Origin: Halobacillus fulvus
GTDB lineage: Bacteria; Bacillota; Bacilli; Bacillales; Halobacillaceae
DNA: 64,000 bases
Reading direction: 5' to 3'
Assembly (NCBI GenBank): GCA_004078665.1
Contig: SCFO01000004.1
Coordinates: forward strand, 1-64,000
In this document: positions 32,900 through 43,429 of the stretch, in pieces
How positions within the stretch are numbered: position 1 is the first letter of the stretch
Layout: each line of letters starts with the position of its first letter
The notes under the pieces: model-generated
What the model was told of the DNA's origin: nothing
Seen by the model: only the letters and a program-made list of their open reading frames with translations
Database searches by the model: none
Made by a program: the position numbers and the translations under genes

Positions 32900-33826
32900 C
32901 TACTCTCCTTCAGCCAGTCGGATTCTAGGATCAATGACTCCGTAAAGAAGGTCAATGACCAGGACGATGAATATGAATAAGAATGCGATTAGTAACGTTG
33001 TACCCATGATAATTGGAAAATCGTTAGTGTTAATCGCTTTTACGAATTGTTCACCGATTCCCGGAACAGCAAAGATGTTCTCAATAACAAGCGTACCTGT
33101 CATCAGACCGATGGCTAGTGGTCCAAGTACCGTAATCAACGGAATTAAAGCATTACGAAGACCATGTTTGAATACGACACCAAACTTGTTGACCCCTTTG
33201 GCACGGGCCGTCGTAATGTAGTCTGAACCTAATACTTCAAGCATTTCTGTCCGCATAAATCGGGCGGCAATTGCAATTGGGAAGATGGCCAACGAGATTG
33301 TTGGTAGAACAGTATATTCCCAGCCTTCCCACAAGGCAACTGGGAACCAGCCCAACCTGACGCCAACATAATATTGTAAAATACCAGCGAATACGAAAGA
33401 TGGAATCGATTGTCCAACAACAGCTAAGAATGTTGAACTGTAATCGAGAAACCCATTATGATATATCGCTGAAACCAATCCTAATAACATTCCTAAAATC
33501 GTTCCAATCACCATTGCCTGGAAACCAAGCTGCATGGAAGGTCCGATGCGGTCCAAAATAATCGTCGTTACTTCACGATTATCGAACTGGAAAGAGATTC
33601 CTAGATCACCTTGTGCTAGATTGACCATGTAATTGAAATACTGAACGGGAACTGGATCGTTCAATCCGTATTTTTCCAAAACGATTGCCTGTTGTTCTTC
33701 TGATAATTTATCTGCAGCTGCAAGGGGAGATCCCGGCAATAGCTTCATCAGGAAGAACGTAAATGTAGCAATCAAAAACATCGTTATAAGCATGTATCCT
33801 AAGCGTTGCAAAATATAACGTGTCAT
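32900..33826 (-). CDS. oppB: Oligopeptide ABC transporter permease OppB
   Basis: 308 aa, standard size. Six transmembrane segments, N-terminal LLPGSPL region and EAA loop (TTARAKGVNKFGVVFKHGLR) match OppB. ATG follows AGGAGG. It is 9 nt upstream of oppC. A hairpin terminator separates it from oppA, so its expression depends on readthrough. Confidence 0.95.
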   Translation of the reverse strand: MTRYILQRLGYMLITMFLIATFTFFLMKLLPGSPLAAADKLSEEQQAIVLEKYGLNDPVPVQYFNYMVNLAQGDLGISFQFDNREVTTIILDRIGPSMQLGFQAMVIGTILGMLLGLVSAIYHNGFLDYSSTFLAVVGQSIPSFVFAGILQYYVGVRLGWFPVALWEGWEYTVLPTISLAIFPIAIAARFMRTEMLEVLGSDYITTARAKGVNKFGVVFKHGLRNALIPLITVLGPLAIGLMTGTLVIENIFAVPGIGEQFVKAINTNDFPIIMGTTLLIAFLFIFIVLVIDLLYGVIDPRIRLAEGE

Positions 33827-33918
33827 AAAAACACCTCCTGAAATATAACCCTACATCCTAATCTTGTTGAAATTGACAGAAATTTGTTTATGTTTTGAAA
33901 ACTTTGTTTGCAGGGAAA

Positions 33919-33957
33919 AAGAGAGCATACGCCAACTTGCTGGACATATACTCTCTC
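33919..33957 (-). terminator. Partial terminator between oppA and oppB
   Basis: On the minus strand AGAGAGTATATGTCC pairs over about 14 bp with GGCGTATGCTCTCT, followed by TTTTTC. In opp operons such a hairpin lets most polymerases stop after oppA, giving excess binding protein. Confidence 0.8.
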
Positions 33958-33991
33958 CCTTATTAGCTAGCCTATATTCGGTTAAATTGTA

Positions 33992-35689
33992 TTATTTACC
34001 TTCGATATAAGCATACTTGTAAGTGTAGTCAGGACCCATTGGGTTGACGATTACACCTTGAACGTAAGGCTTCCAAAGTTGTGCAGAAGCGCGCTGATAA
34101 AGTGGTGCGATAACCGCATCATCTTGAATCAACAGTTGCTCAGCTTCTAGGAAGTTTTCAAAACGCTCAACTGGCTCAAGAGCAAGCTCATTGTTAGCTT
34201 CTGCGATTAGAGAATCATACTCTTCGCTTGCATATCCAGTTTTGTTGTTCGCTCCGTCTGTTACGAACATGTTCAAGAATGTGTTCGGGTCAATGTAGTC
34301 AGGACCCCAACCGGAGTTTTGAAGATCGTAATCCATTGCTGTGTCACGATCAAGACGTACTTGGAAAGGCACAGACTCAACGTTTACAGTCAGACCTTCA
34401 AGTTGTTCAAGCTGGTCTTTAATGTAAGCGTCCATGTTTTGTGCAACTTCACTGTCGCCACCAAGGTAGCCAAGCTCAGCTTCTTCAATTCCAAGCTCTT
34501 CTTTAGCTGTAGACCAAAGCTGTTGCGCTTCTTCTACGTTTGTTTCAATCAAGTCACCGCTAAGCTCACGGAAGTCTTCACCAGAGTCAGGGTGAGAAAC
34601 AAAGTTTGCAGGAATGTGTCCTACAGATGGAAGGGAACCGTTGTTCAAGATAACGTCAACGATACCTTGACGATCGATTACCATTTGAATCGCTTTACGA
34701 GCGTTTACGTTAGAAAGAATTTCGTTTTCTTGGTTCATCTTAACGTAGAATAGTACTGGCTCTTCTTCGATACGGTACTCGTCAGAGCTGCTGTACTGGT
34801 CTACGAATTCTGCAGAAAGTCCAGCACGGTCAACTTCACCAGTTTCATAAAGGTTTACACCAGTAGCTGTTTCTTTAACAACACGTACGTTGATTTCCTC
34901 AAGCTGTACGTTTTCAGCATCCCAGTAATCCTGGTTCTTCTCAAGTGTCCATCCTTCACCGTGGTTCCACTCAGTCATAACGAATGGCCCATTAGAAAGA
35001 AGTGTTTCTGCTTCAAGCGCATACTGATCGCCTTGCTCTTCAACAAACGCTTGGTTCAACGGTAGGAAAGTACCGAAAGTAGTTAGAGACTCAAAGTAAG
35101 GAATTGGTTTTTCCAATTGTACTTCAAGAGTGTAATCATCAACAGCAGTAACACCTAGCTCTTCTACTGGCATATCTCCAGCAGATACCGCTTCAGCATT
35201 TAGGATAACACCGTTCATCATGTATGGACCGTACTCGGATCCAGTGTCCGGGTTAACCGCACGCTGCCATGCATATACGAAGTCGTTTGCTGTAACTGGG
35301 TCACCGTTAGACCATACAGCATCTTCACGAAGGTTGAATGTCCAAGTAAGGGCGTCTTCACTTACTTCGTGATCTGTAGCAATACCTGGCTCAGGCTCAG
35401 CACCTTCACCTAGGCGGTATAGACCGTCAGTCGTAGAACCTAACCATTGGAAAGCAACAGCATCAGTTGCTAATGAAGCATCCATAGTTGGGATCTCAGC
35501 AGAGTCCATAATGTTAAGTACTTGTTCGCTGTCTCCGGAAGCTTCGTCAGAACCTTCAGAGTCAGTTTCGGTTGTGTCTGTTCCTTCGCCTTCTGAGCCT
35601 GTTTCTGAATCGTCGCCGCCAGAACAAGCCGCTAGGAACAAGCTAAGTACTAGTGCGAGTACTAGCAAATACCAATTCGTCTTTTTCAT
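33992..35689 (-). CDS. oppA: Oligopeptide-binding lipoprotein OppA
   Basis: 565 aa from ATG at 35689 (MKKTNWYLL), with GGGGAGG upstream; the frame extends 19 codons further without a start signal. The lipobox LAAC puts the lipidated Cys at 22. An acidic Glu/Ser/Thr/Asp linker (residues 24-50) precedes the SBP_bac_5 fold. The highly acidic mature protein fits a halophile. It captures peptides at the cell surface for OppBCDF. Confidence 0.95.
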   Translation of the reverse strand: MKKTNWYLLVLALVLSLFLAACSGGDDSETGSEGEGTDTTETDSEGSDEASGDSEQVLNIMDSAEIPTMDASLATDAVAFQWLGSTTDGLYRLGEGAEPEPGIATDHEVSEDALTWTFNLREDAVWSNGDPVTANDFVYAWQRAVNPDTGSEYGPYMMNGVILNAEAVSAGDMPVEELGVTAVDDYTLEVQLEKPIPYFESLTTFGTFLPLNQAFVEEQGDQYALEAETLLSNGPFVMTEWNHGEGWTLEKNQDYWDAENVQLEEINVRVVKETATGVNLYETGEVDRAGLSAEFVDQYSSSDEYRIEEEPVLFYVKMNQENEILSNVNARKAIQMVIDRQGIVDVILNNGSLPSVGHIPANFVSHPDSGEDFRELSGDLIETNVEEAQQLWSTAKEELGIEEAELGYLGGDSEVAQNMDAYIKDQLEQLEGLTVNVESVPFQVRLDRDTAMDYDLQNSGWGPDYIDPNTFLNMFVTDGANNKTGYASEEYDSLIAEANNELALEPVERFENFLEAEQLLIQDDAVIAPLYQRASAQLWKPYVQGVIVNPMGPDYTYKYAYIEGK

Positions 35690-35711
35690 GTAGAAAATGA
35701 CCTCCCCTAAA

Positions 35712-35800
35712 AATTTTCTAAAAAATATGTGGCGTTTTGTCCACATATCGAATTATACAAGTTTTCTAACTATTTTGCATTACCTTTTTTTTAGAAAATT
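35712..35800 (-). promoter_or_regulatory. oppA leader: CodY-box-like sites and a hairpin
   Basis: AATTTTCTAAAAAAT (35712-35726) matches the CodY box AATTTTCWGAAAATT at 13 of 15 bases and TTTTTTTAGAAAATT (35786-35800) at 12 of 15. Between them ATATGTGG / CCACATAT (35725-35748) form a perfect 8-bp stem. The whole gap 35690-36094 is very AT-rich, so chance matches are likelier; CodY control of opp is known in relatives. Confidence 0.4.
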
Positions 35801-36094
35801 AACAGAAATCGCACCATTATTACGGTTCCGTAACACAAAACGTGACTATTTACCTAGTTTATTTTACAGGATTCCCGTACTCGAATCGTTAAATATTAGT
35901 CGATATGAATAAAAAATAATTAGGATTCGACGAAACAATGTTATTTATCACGTTTATACGTTAAAGGATTGCATACCCTATTCAACTTTCACTCAAAGCA
36001 GAATTTTCTGTTATATTAATGGACATTTACAATTCCTACATATGGATAACCATGTTATAATAGTTTCGACTTTTGAAGAAAGGTGTGTCACTTG

Positions 36095-36466
36095 ATGGTC
36101 CATAATAAAAGCAGATGGACGATGCTGCTTGTAAATATCGTGATTGTCACGATGCTGTTTATCTGGCTAGCGCCTGTCTATGACCTGTTCCATTATATCA
36201 ACCACTTATTTTATATCGCTTACTTCTATTTGTTTATTGGAATTCTTATGTGGATTATACGCGGCGGCTTCTTCGATGCGATCACCTACAGTTTCCGACG
36301 CTTCTATAATAACGTCGCGAAAGAAAAGGATTACCTCGATGATTGGAAGGACAAGCCTCTCCCTTCGCAGACGATCCGCAAAAGCTGGCTCGGTTTTTTT
36401 CTTTTCAATGGTGGTATGTTGACAGCTGGATTACTCGCTTTGCTCGCTATTTATTACACGATGTAA
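36095..36466 (+). CDS. DUF3899-like membrane protein, 123 aa
   Basis: ATG at 36095, 9 nt after AAAGGTG, is favoured over an upstream GTG. Three hydrophobic segments flank a polar, basic loop with GGFFDAITYSFRRFYNNVAKEKDY. I recall this Gly-Phe-Phe-Asp-X4-Phe-Arg block from the DUF3899 family, which has no known function. It lies between the opp promoter and the trpS T-box and has no evident operon partner. Confidence 0.7.
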   Translation: MVHNKSRWTMLLVNIVIVTMLFIWLAPVYDLFHYINHLFYIAYFYLFIGILMWIIRGGFFDAITYSFRRFYNNVAKEKDYLDDWKDKPLPSQTIRKSWLGFFLFNGGMLTAGLLALLAIYYTM

Positions 36467-36549
36467 TCTCTTGCAACATCGAATCTTCTCGTATATAATA
36501 CTGAATTACAAATTCATGTAACGGCGTTGAAGAAGGATAAGTACTCTTT

Positions 36550-36744
36550 TCGTAACCTTTTCAGAGAGACTGTGGTCGCTGCGAACAGTTAAGGAACATT
36601 AAGAGGAATTGGGCCTTTGGAGCTTCTCTATGACGTAAATCGGCGTTAACGATCAGAGCTGACTTTCTTTTTCAAGGAAAGTAATTAGGGTGGCACCGCG
36701 AATCATTCGTCCCTTCCATTTTGGAAGCGATGAGTGATTTTTTT
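36550..36744 (+). promoter_or_regulatory. T-box riboswitch of trpS
   Basis: Stem I begins near AGAGAGACTG (36563-36572). The T-box core AGGGTGGCACCGCG (36687-36700) is exact, followed by a terminator (AATCA..., with GGAAG/CTTCC loop-closing arms, 36701-36744 and a T7 run). The candidate specifier TGG lies in GAATTGGGCC (about 36614-36623), consistent with uncharged tRNA-Trp sensing. It places trpS under tRNA-dependent antitermination. Confidence 0.92.
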
Positions 36745-36762
36745 ATGGATAAATTTAAATGA

Positions 36763-37773
<1,011 letters not shown>

Positions 37774-37814
37774 AAAAAAAGCCAGAATTGAGTATTTACT
37801 CAATTCTGGCTTTT
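37774..37814. terminator. Bidirectional terminator between trpS and yjbA
   Basis: AAAAGCCAGAATTGAGTA / TACTCAATTCTGGCTTTT with a 2-nt loop; the right arm includes the last codons and stop of yjbA. Confidence 0.9.
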
Positions 37815-38561
37815 CATATGTTGTGTTTGATGAGCATTTTCTTCCTGCCAAATCGTTTCAAAAAACGGCTGCCCCTTAACAATTTTTTCACATAAGTCTT
37901 CGTGCTGATTAGACCATCCATGACGTGTTTCTTCATATAATCGATCCCACGCTTCATGTGTGGAAAGATGTTTGATATACGGATATTGAATCGGGTCCCA
38001 CTCTGTGAGCCAATACCTGATCTCTTCAGGATGATCCGAATGTCTCAACTGATCAAGAGCCATCATCAAAAGCTGCTTCAATTGTCGTTCTCTCCGTGTC
38101 AAACCTGCCATTTTGCCCGGTTCCAGGGACAAAATATGGTGCTCTTTCGGGACACTTTCTTCTATTATATACGTATCCGGAACTTTTCCTTGGACCATTT
38201 CGAGAGCCAAACGTTCCTGTCTTGGAATCAACCGGCTTTTTTTGACAGGCAAGGAATACCCAAGCGTATCAAAAACGAGGACATCGGTACCGTTGGTTAC
38301 AACGGCTGCATACTCAATGATTTGTCTTTCCTGATTTTTCTTTACACAGGTTTTTTTACGGATTGATTGTAAGAATGATAGCGGCAAATCCTGCAAATCA
38401 TTTTCTATAAAATCAAACAGATCGTGCTCGACCCGCACTAAAGGGATCTGATCGATCAATTCAATGCCATCCTCTTTTCTCCACTCATGAAACCGACAGA
38501 CGTTATACCCATTCTCTTCTCCTTCAAACCAGTTCACCCATAGATCATGCATGTATAACAT
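37800..38561 (-). CDS. yjbA: YjbA family protein (DUF3603)
   Basis: 253 aa. The N-terminus (MLYMHDLWVNWFEGEENGYNV) and the C-terminal RREQL-type, HLSTHEAWDRLYEE and QPFFETIWQEEN segments match B. subtilis YjbA (DUF3603), which sits next to trpS there. Soluble and of unknown function. ATG follows GAGGG. Its final codons lie inside the shared terminator. Confidence 0.88.
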   Translation of the reverse strand: MLYMHDLWVNWFEGEENGYNVCRFHEWRKEDGIELIDQIPLVRVEHDLFDFIENDLQDLPLSFLQSIRKKTCVKKNQERQIIEYAAVVTNGTDVLVFDTLGYSLPVKKSRLIPRQERLALEMVQGKVPDTYIIEESVPKEHHILSLEPGKMAGLTRRERQLKQLLMMALDQLRHSDHPEEIRYWLTEWDPIQYPYIKHLSTHEAWDRLYEETRHGWSNQHEDLCEKIVKGQPFFETIWQEENAHQTQHMKSQN

Positions 38562-38652
38562 TATTAGACCCTCACTTCCATTCCGTGATCTCTTTAGGTT
38601 ACATTATGACCAATCCTGGCTTTTTTATTCTTTCCAGCCATTTTTTACTACA

Positions 38653-38853
38653 TTATTCATTCATAAGTATGAGCGCTACTGTAATCAGTAAAAGGCCTAA
38701 GGGAAAGAAGTAACATTCGACTCTCGTCTGTAAAAGGAGGAAGAATTCTACCCAGGTCAACCCGGCAGGAACTAGATTCAAATAAGTGATGGTAATGGTG
38801 CCGCCTGCGACTGCAAATCCGAACCCCGTTAAAAAAATCATCCACTGCCACAT
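38653..38853 (-). CDS. Small membrane protein, 66 aa
   Basis: ATG at 38853 follows GGGGGACAGG. Two hydrophobic segments (FLTGFGFAVAGGTITITYLN and CYFFPLGLLLITVALIL) flank a short polar region. No family recognised. A transcript from here could run toward yjbA, 90 nt away. Real-gene evidence is the ribosome-binding site and clean membrane topology. Confidence 0.6.
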   Translation of the reverse strand: MWQWMIFLTGFGFAVAGGTITITYLNLVPAGLTWVEFFLLLQTRVECYFFPLGLLLITVALILMNE

Positions 38854-38953
38854 CTGCCTGTCCCCCTTTATTTATTGTATGAGGCAAAAGGAGTGGACAT
38901 GCTTGAAATCCGTTGGTTTTGCAGCAACAAGAATCCTTGATTTAAGGAAAACA

Positions 38954-38981
38954 AAAAGCTGATCCTAAACGGATCAGCTTT
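38954..38981 (-). terminator. Terminator of fabH-fabF
   Basis: Minus strand AAAGCTGATCC GTTTA GGATCAGCTTT followed by TTGTTTT. Confidence 0.9.
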
Positions 38982-38985
38982 GATT

Positions 38986-40227
38986 TTAGTCTTGGTATTT
39001 TTGGAAAATCAGTGAGGCGTTATGTCCACCGAATCCTAGAGAGTTGCTCATCACAGCGTTCACTTCCTGTTTACGTGCTTCGTTCGGCACATAATCAAGA
39101 TCGCACTCTGGATCAGGTGTTTCATAATTGATTGTTGGTGGTAAGATCCCTTCGTTAATAGCCTTCAAGGAAATAACAGATTCGACAGCTCCTGCCGCTC
39201 CAAGCAAATGTCCTGTCATAGACTTCGTAGAGGAAATCGCAAGCTTCTGCGCGTGATCTTGAAAGACCGTTTTCGCCGCATGCGTTTCGAATTTGTCGTT
39301 GAGTTCTGTTGACGTTCCGTGCGCATTCAAATAGTCGATCGCACTTGGTTCAAGCCCGGCATCTTCAAGCGCCTGGCTCATCGCTCTCGCTGCACCGTTA
39401 CCCTCCGGCGCTGGAGACGTAATGTGATAAGCATCTCCCGTAGCTCCGTAACCAGTCAACTCACCATAAATTTTCGCTCCACGTTTTTTCGCAGATTCAA
39501 GCGTTTCGAGAATAAGGATTCCTGCCCCTTCTCCCATGACAAAGCCGTCACGGTTTTTATCAAACGGGCGACTAGCAGTTTTCGGATCTTCATTAAGTGA
39601 GAGCGCTCGTGCTGCTGCGAATCCGGCAAACGACATTTTGTTCATCGGGGCTTCTGTTCCTCCAGCAATCATAATGTCTGCATCACCGCGCTGAATGACT
39701 TTGAACGCGTCACCGATAGAGTTCGCTCCAGATGCACAGGCTGTAACTGTACATGAGTTGATCCCTTTAGCTCCGAGTGTAATGGAAACCTGGCCTGCTG
39801 CCATATCCGGAATCATCATTGGGATGAAAAACGGGCTGACGCGGCGATATCCTTTTTTCTGGAATGTTTCGAACTGAGATTCATACGTTCCCATTCCTCC
39901 GATTCCAGATCCGATCCATACACCTGTACGGTCAGCATTCTCGTCATTGATCTCTAGACCGGCATCTTCAACAGCCATATGAGAAGCGACCATAGCATAT
40001 TGGACGAAAGGATCCATGCGACGGACATCTTTTCGGTCGATATAGTTAGAAGGATCAAAATCTTTCAGCTCTGCTGCGACGCTTACAGGGTAGTCTTCTT
40101 TGTTGACCTTTGTAATTTCGCCTACTCCTGATTGACCATTTTTAATATTGTTCCACATTTCTTCGACGGAGTTACCGACAGGAGTCACAGCTCCAAGACC
40201 GGTAACCACTACACGACGTTTATCCAT
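38986..40227 (-). CDS. fabF: 3-oxoacyl-[acyl-carrier-protein] synthase II FabF
   Basis: 413 aa, standard length. The Cys-His-His active site is complete: C164 (TACASGA), H303 (NAHGTST) and H340 ([10 protein letters not shown]). It elongates acyl-ACP in the cytoplasm and in Bacillus is central to temperature-dependent lipid composition. ATG follows AGGAGG. It is 18 nt downstream of fabH on one transcript under FapR control. Confidence 0.97.
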   Translation of the reverse strand: MDKRRVVVTGLGAVTPVGNSVEEMWNNIKNGQSGVGEITKVNKEDYPVSVAAELKDFDPSNYIDRKDVRRMDPFVQYAMVASHMAVEDAGLEINDENADRTGVWIGSGIGGMGTYESQFETFQKKGYRRVSPFFIPMMIPDMAAGQVSITLGAKGINSCTVTACASGANSIGDAFKVIQRGDADIMIAGGTEAPMNKMSFAGFAAARALSLNEDPKTASRPFDKNRDGFVMGEGAGILILETLESAKKRGAKIYGELTGYGATGDAYHITSPAPEGNGAARAMSQALEDAGLEPSAIDYLNAHGTSTELNDKFETHAAKTVFQDHAQKLAISSTKSMTGHLLGAAGAVESVISLKAINEGILPPTINYETPDPECDLDYVPNEARKQEVNAVMSNSLGFGGHNASLIFQKYQD

Positions 40228-40245
40228 ACATCTACTCCTCCTTGG

Positions 40246-41178
40246 TTACTTCCCCCATCGGAGGGCAACGGCTCCCCATGTGAGGCCGCCACCGAATCCG
40301 ACAAGAACAACTAAATCATTATCTTTTATTTTACCCGCCTTCACGTCTTCTGACAAAGCAATTGGAATCGATGCAGAAGAAGTGTTTCCGTAGCGTTTGA
40401 CGGATGTCGCCATTTTTTCTTCCGGAATACCGAGGCGTTGTCTTGCCGCTTCCATGATGCGGATATTCGCCTGGTGAGGGATGAGGTAATCGACATCCTG
40501 TTCACTTAACCCGATTTTTTTGACGACGTTTACCGAAGATTCCGGCATTTGACGGACGGCGAATTTAAAGACCTCGCGACCGTTCATGAAAATCGTGTCA
40601 TCCTGATACAAGTGCGGTCCACCACTTCCGTCAGCCCCAAGTTCAAAGGATAGAATTCCTTTATCTTCGCTGACAGGTCCGATAACGGCTGCACCTGCTC
40701 CGTCTCCAAACAGCACACATGTATTTCTGTCTTCCCAGTCGGTAATTTTGGACAATTTTTCGACCCCGACAACGAGAACATTTTTATAAGCATCTGTTTC
40801 TATATATTGCTTCGCTGTGATCACACCATACATGAAGCCAGCACACGCTGCGCTCAAGTCCATCGCTGCCACTTTACGTGCTCCTAAGCGCTCCTGAAGC
40901 ATCGTAGCAACCGAAGGGAACGGCTTATCCGGTGTGACGGTTGCCACAAGGATCATGTCAATGTCATCAGCTGTCATGTCGGCATCTTCCAAGGCACTTA
41001 CAGCTGCTTCATAGGCCATATCCGATGTATCCATATCATCTGAGGCAATACGGCGTTCCTCTATTCCCGTCCTTGTCCGAATCCATTCATCACTTGTATC
41101 CACCATTTTTTCCAAGTCTTTATTCGTCAGGACTTTTTCTGGTGCGTAGTGTCCTACGCCGATGATTCCTGCGTTCAT
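40246..41178 (-). CDS. fabH: 3-oxoacyl-[acyl-carrier-protein] synthase III FabH
   Basis: 310 aa. The catalytic triad C112 (SAACAGF), H235 (LIPHQAN) and N265 (RYGNTSSAS) is intact. It condenses acyl-CoA with malonyl-ACP to start fatty-acid synthesis; the Bacillus enzymes prefer branched-chain primers. It corresponds to FabHA by position next to fabF. ATG follows AAGGGGATG. A FapR-type site overlaps the transcription start region. Confidence 0.96.
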   Translation of the reverse strand: MNAGIIGVGHYAPEKVLTNKDLEKMVDTSDEWIRTRTGIEERRIASDDMDTSDMAYEAAVSALEDADMTADDIDMILVATVTPDKPFPSVATMLQERLGARKVAAMDLSAACAGFMYGVITAKQYIETDAYKNVLVVGVEKLSKITDWEDRNTCVLFGDGAGAAVIGPVSEDKGILSFELGADGSGGPHLYQDDTIFMNGREVFKFAVRQMPESSVNVVKKIGLSEQDVDYLIPHQANIRIMEAARQRLGIPEEKMATSVKRYGNTSSASIPIALSEDVKAGKIKDNDLVVLVGFGGGLTWGAVALRWGK

Positions 41179-41220
41179 ATATTCATCCCCTTAAGGTATT
41201 CTAAAATCTTATATCAATTC

Positions 41221-41265
41221 TTATGACTTGGTACTAATTTTAATTCATAAATTTTTTTTCTGCAA
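41221..41265 (-). promoter_or_regulatory. fabHF promoter with FapR operator
   Basis: On the minus strand TTGCAG (41260-41265), 17 nt, TAAAAT (41237-41242), then TTAGTACCAAGTCATAA (41221-41237) matching the FapR operator arm TTAGTACC and the terminal TAA. The operator lies exactly as at fabI, immediately downstream of the -10. Confidence 0.7.
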
Positions 41266-41340
41266 GTGGGCAATCCGTCTAAGAATAGCCTACAATATTC
41301 TTTTCTTTATGACATAGATTGAAAATAGGGGTGTTCAGCT

Positions 41341-41514
41341 ATGGCTCAGAAGAAATCTTTACGTCCTGGCCCGTTTGATTTTGGGCAGCGTATGCAAGCA
41401 GAAGAGAAAACTCAGGAATCTGTCAATTGGCAGGAGTTGTTTCAGGAGGCTTCTAAAACATGGAAGTCGATTTCTCCTATCGTCCTTCCGATGTTCAAAA
41501 AGTTTAAAAAATAA
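41341..41514 (+). CDS. Small hypothetical protein, 57 aa
   Basis: ATG at 41341 follows GGGGTG; the frame ends TAA at 41514. The sequence begins MAQKKSLRPGPFDFGQRM, is charged, has an amphipathic Trp/Glu/Gln-rich middle and ends basic (MFKKFKK). In B. subtilis two small genes (comZ, yjzB) lie between med and fabHA; this gene is in the same place but on the opposite strand to med, and similarity to either is not evident. Function unknown. Confidence 0.6.
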   Translation: MAQKKSLRPGPFDFGQRMQAEEKTQESVNWQELFQEASKTWKSISPIVLPMFKKFKK

Positions 41515-41519
41515 GCTTT

Positions 41520-41612
41520 GTTAAAACTCAGTGTTTATACTAGAAAATTTTCGTTGTTCCTATCAGAGTTTGGAGGATCGGTAACTCGCTTTCCATGGGC
41601 GCCCTCCATTTC
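41520..41612 (-). repeat. Truncated copy C of the inverted-repeat element
   Basis: In reverse orientation to copies A and B it aligns from GTTAAAACTCAGTGTTTATA through ACTAGAAAATTTTCGTTGTT and TATCAGAGTTTGGAGGATCG to AACTCGCTTTCCATGGGCGC, corresponding to the right half of copy A. The left half is absent, which suggests an old insertion. Confidence 0.65.
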
Positions 41613-41690
41613 CTTTTATTATACCAACGCCGAGGGTTAAAAGAGCTAAACAATAAAAGAACTTTGGTGTGAATCATTTATTATGTAAAA

Positions 41691-41714
41691 AAACCTCTGC
41701 AATTGCAGAGGTTT
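41691..41714 (-). terminator. Terminator of med
   Basis: AAACCTCTGCAATTGCAGAGGTTT, a perfect palindrome, followed on the minus strand by a T-run. Confidence 0.85.
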
Positions 41715-42663
41715 ATTCATTCGGAAGACTTCCTGTTTCTATATAATTGTCGACCGCCTGACTGACTTGCTGGCGGAGATCATCGGGAACATTCGGACTA
41801 TACTCCCCCATCGCAATCGCTCCCTCTTGAAAATCAAAGGTTACTGATTTCCCTGGAAGCTCATCGTTCATCAGGCGTTCCATTGCTAACTTATATACGA
41901 CATCCACCTTTTGTACGGTGCTTGTTAACACAGTATTCTCAGCTACTGACGATTGATCCGATACATAGCCGATGGCATAATATCCATCTTTCCTAATTTG
42001 ATTAATTAACGGAATGTTAAATAAATCACCAGCAGGGTAAAAAACATCCGCTCCCTGATTTTTCATTCTCTCGTAGACCGTCATCGCATAGTCCTTGTCT
42101 TCCCAGCTGTTCGTAAAGGCAAGCTCAATATCTGCCTCAGGGTTTTGATATTTGACCCCTTCGTAAAACCCTTCGATTTCCGGCTGCCATTCGAACACGC
42201 CAATGAGGCCGACTTGATCCGTCTCTGTCATTTCTCCAGCTACCATACCACCGAAGAAGCCCATGGCCTGAGCACTGAAATTCAGGCTTGTGACATTTTC
42301 CGCGGTGAATTCCCCATTGAAGTAAATGAAGTGAATGTCCGGAAAGCTTTGGTGCAATTGCTGAAAGTGATTTCCGTAAACATTGCTGTGTCCGAATACG
42401 ACGTTTACTCCCTGGCTAGAGAGCTCTTCTACAGATTGAAATGTATCGGCATAAGATTGAACGCCTTCTTTTATATAAACATCAAGATCATACTCTTCCT
42501 GAATGGCCTGCAGACCTTTATATCCTTTTTGACCCCATGCCTGGTCATGAATCGTCGTCTCGACAAGCATGCCGACACGGTATTCTTCTCCTTTTCCAGT
42601 CAATTGACTGCAACCGGATAGGATCAATAAAAAAGATAAAATGATGATCGTAAAGGTTCTCAC
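41713..42663 (-). CDS. med: BMP-family lipoprotein Med (competence activator)
   Basis: 316 aa from GTG at 42663, 6 nt after AGGAG. A lipoprotein signal peptide ends LSGC (C18). The fold is that of basic-membrane/sugar-binding proteins with YRVGMLVE, GVNVVFGHSNVYG and VGLIGVFEW. In B. subtilis Med, encoded beside comZ and fabHA, raises comK transcription; how this surface protein signals is unclear. Neighbours yjaV and fabH support the assignment over a generic nucleoside-binding protein. Confidence 0.85.
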   Translation of the reverse strand: MRTFTIIILSFLLILSGCSQLTGKGEEYRVGMLVETTIHDQAWGQKGYKGLQAIQEEYDLDVYIKEGVQSYADTFQSVEELSSQGVNVVFGHSNVYGNHFQQLHQSFPDIHFIYFNGEFTAENVTSLNFSAQAMGFFGGMVAGEMTETDQVGLIGVFEWQPEIEGFYEGVKYQNPEADIELAFTNSWEDKDYAMTVYERMKNQGADVFYPAGDLFNIPLINQIRKDGYYAIGYVSDQSSVAENTVLTSTVQKVDVVYKLAMERLMNDELPGKSVTFDFQEGAIAMGEYSPNVPDDLRQQVSQAVDNYIETGSLPNE

Positions 42664-42743
42664 ACTCAGCACTCCTATATTTGTCCGTCTATAATCCTCC
42701 TTTATTCTACACGTTTTTTATCGGAAAAGTAAAATCGCGATGT

Positions 42744-43271
42744 TTATAAAAAAGGGTACATTCGCAGGTGTGTTTGCCATACTTCACGGACATGGCTTGC
42801 GACTTCAGCTTGCTGGTCCTCTCTTTTCACATCCGCTGAGTCCTCTCTGTCTAAAAGAAGGTCCAAAAACGGGGTGGTGACATCTCCAATATAAACGGCT
42901 TCCGTTTGGAGCACCCAGTCAAGCAGTTCTTCTTCGCTTTCGATATCCATCCGCTGGATATCCATCCACTCTCCATAAACGATCGGGAGCTTCCAGTCAT
43001 GCGTCGTGTCTTGCTTTTTATTCCTACCAATTAAACGTTCTGTCGAGCAGCGAATCTCTATTTCCTCTTCCTCTTGATGAATGTGGTTCTCTTTATCCTT
43101 TTCATTAAAAAAGTACTGAAAATTGCTGTTTCGCCCTACGTACATATAGAGGTGATCCTTTCTCTTCTGATCGAGACGGTCGATGCCAACGACCTCCATC
43201 CCCTCCTGAAGTAAGCTGGTCATGATATGGTATCCGATCCAGTGGAAACAAGGCTTAACGGTAATGACCAT
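42744..43271 (-). CDS. yjaV: YjaV-like protein
   Basis: 175 aa. The start resembles a reduced NAD-binding fold (WIGYHIMTSLLQEGMEVVGIDRL), as in nucleoside-diphosphate-sugar epimerases, but the G-x-x-G-x-x-G loop is not intact and the rest does not follow an epimerase, so an enzyme role is doubtful. By position next to med and yjzD it corresponds to B. subtilis YjaV. ATG follows GGGGGAG. Function unknown. Confidence 0.7.
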   Translation of the reverse strand: MVITVKPCFHWIGYHIMTSLLQEGMEVVGIDRLDQKRKDHLYMYVGRNSNFQYFFNEKDKENHIHQEEEEIEIRCSTERLIGRNKKQDTTHDWKLPIVYGEWMDIQRMDIESEEELLDWVLQTEAVYIGDVTTPFLDLLLDREDSADVKREDQQAEVASHVREVWQTHLRMYPFL

Positions 43272-43429
43272 TCGCTCCCCCTCTTTCTTGAACGTAACGT
43301 AAATAGAAGATTCCTCATCAAATACATTCTATTCGGTAAGAAAACGAATCATGAAGCGATTTCATATTTCTTTTTGGAAAAGCTTCTGGTAAGATTAGTT
43401 ATAGAATGTGCAAAACGAGGTGAATAGCG

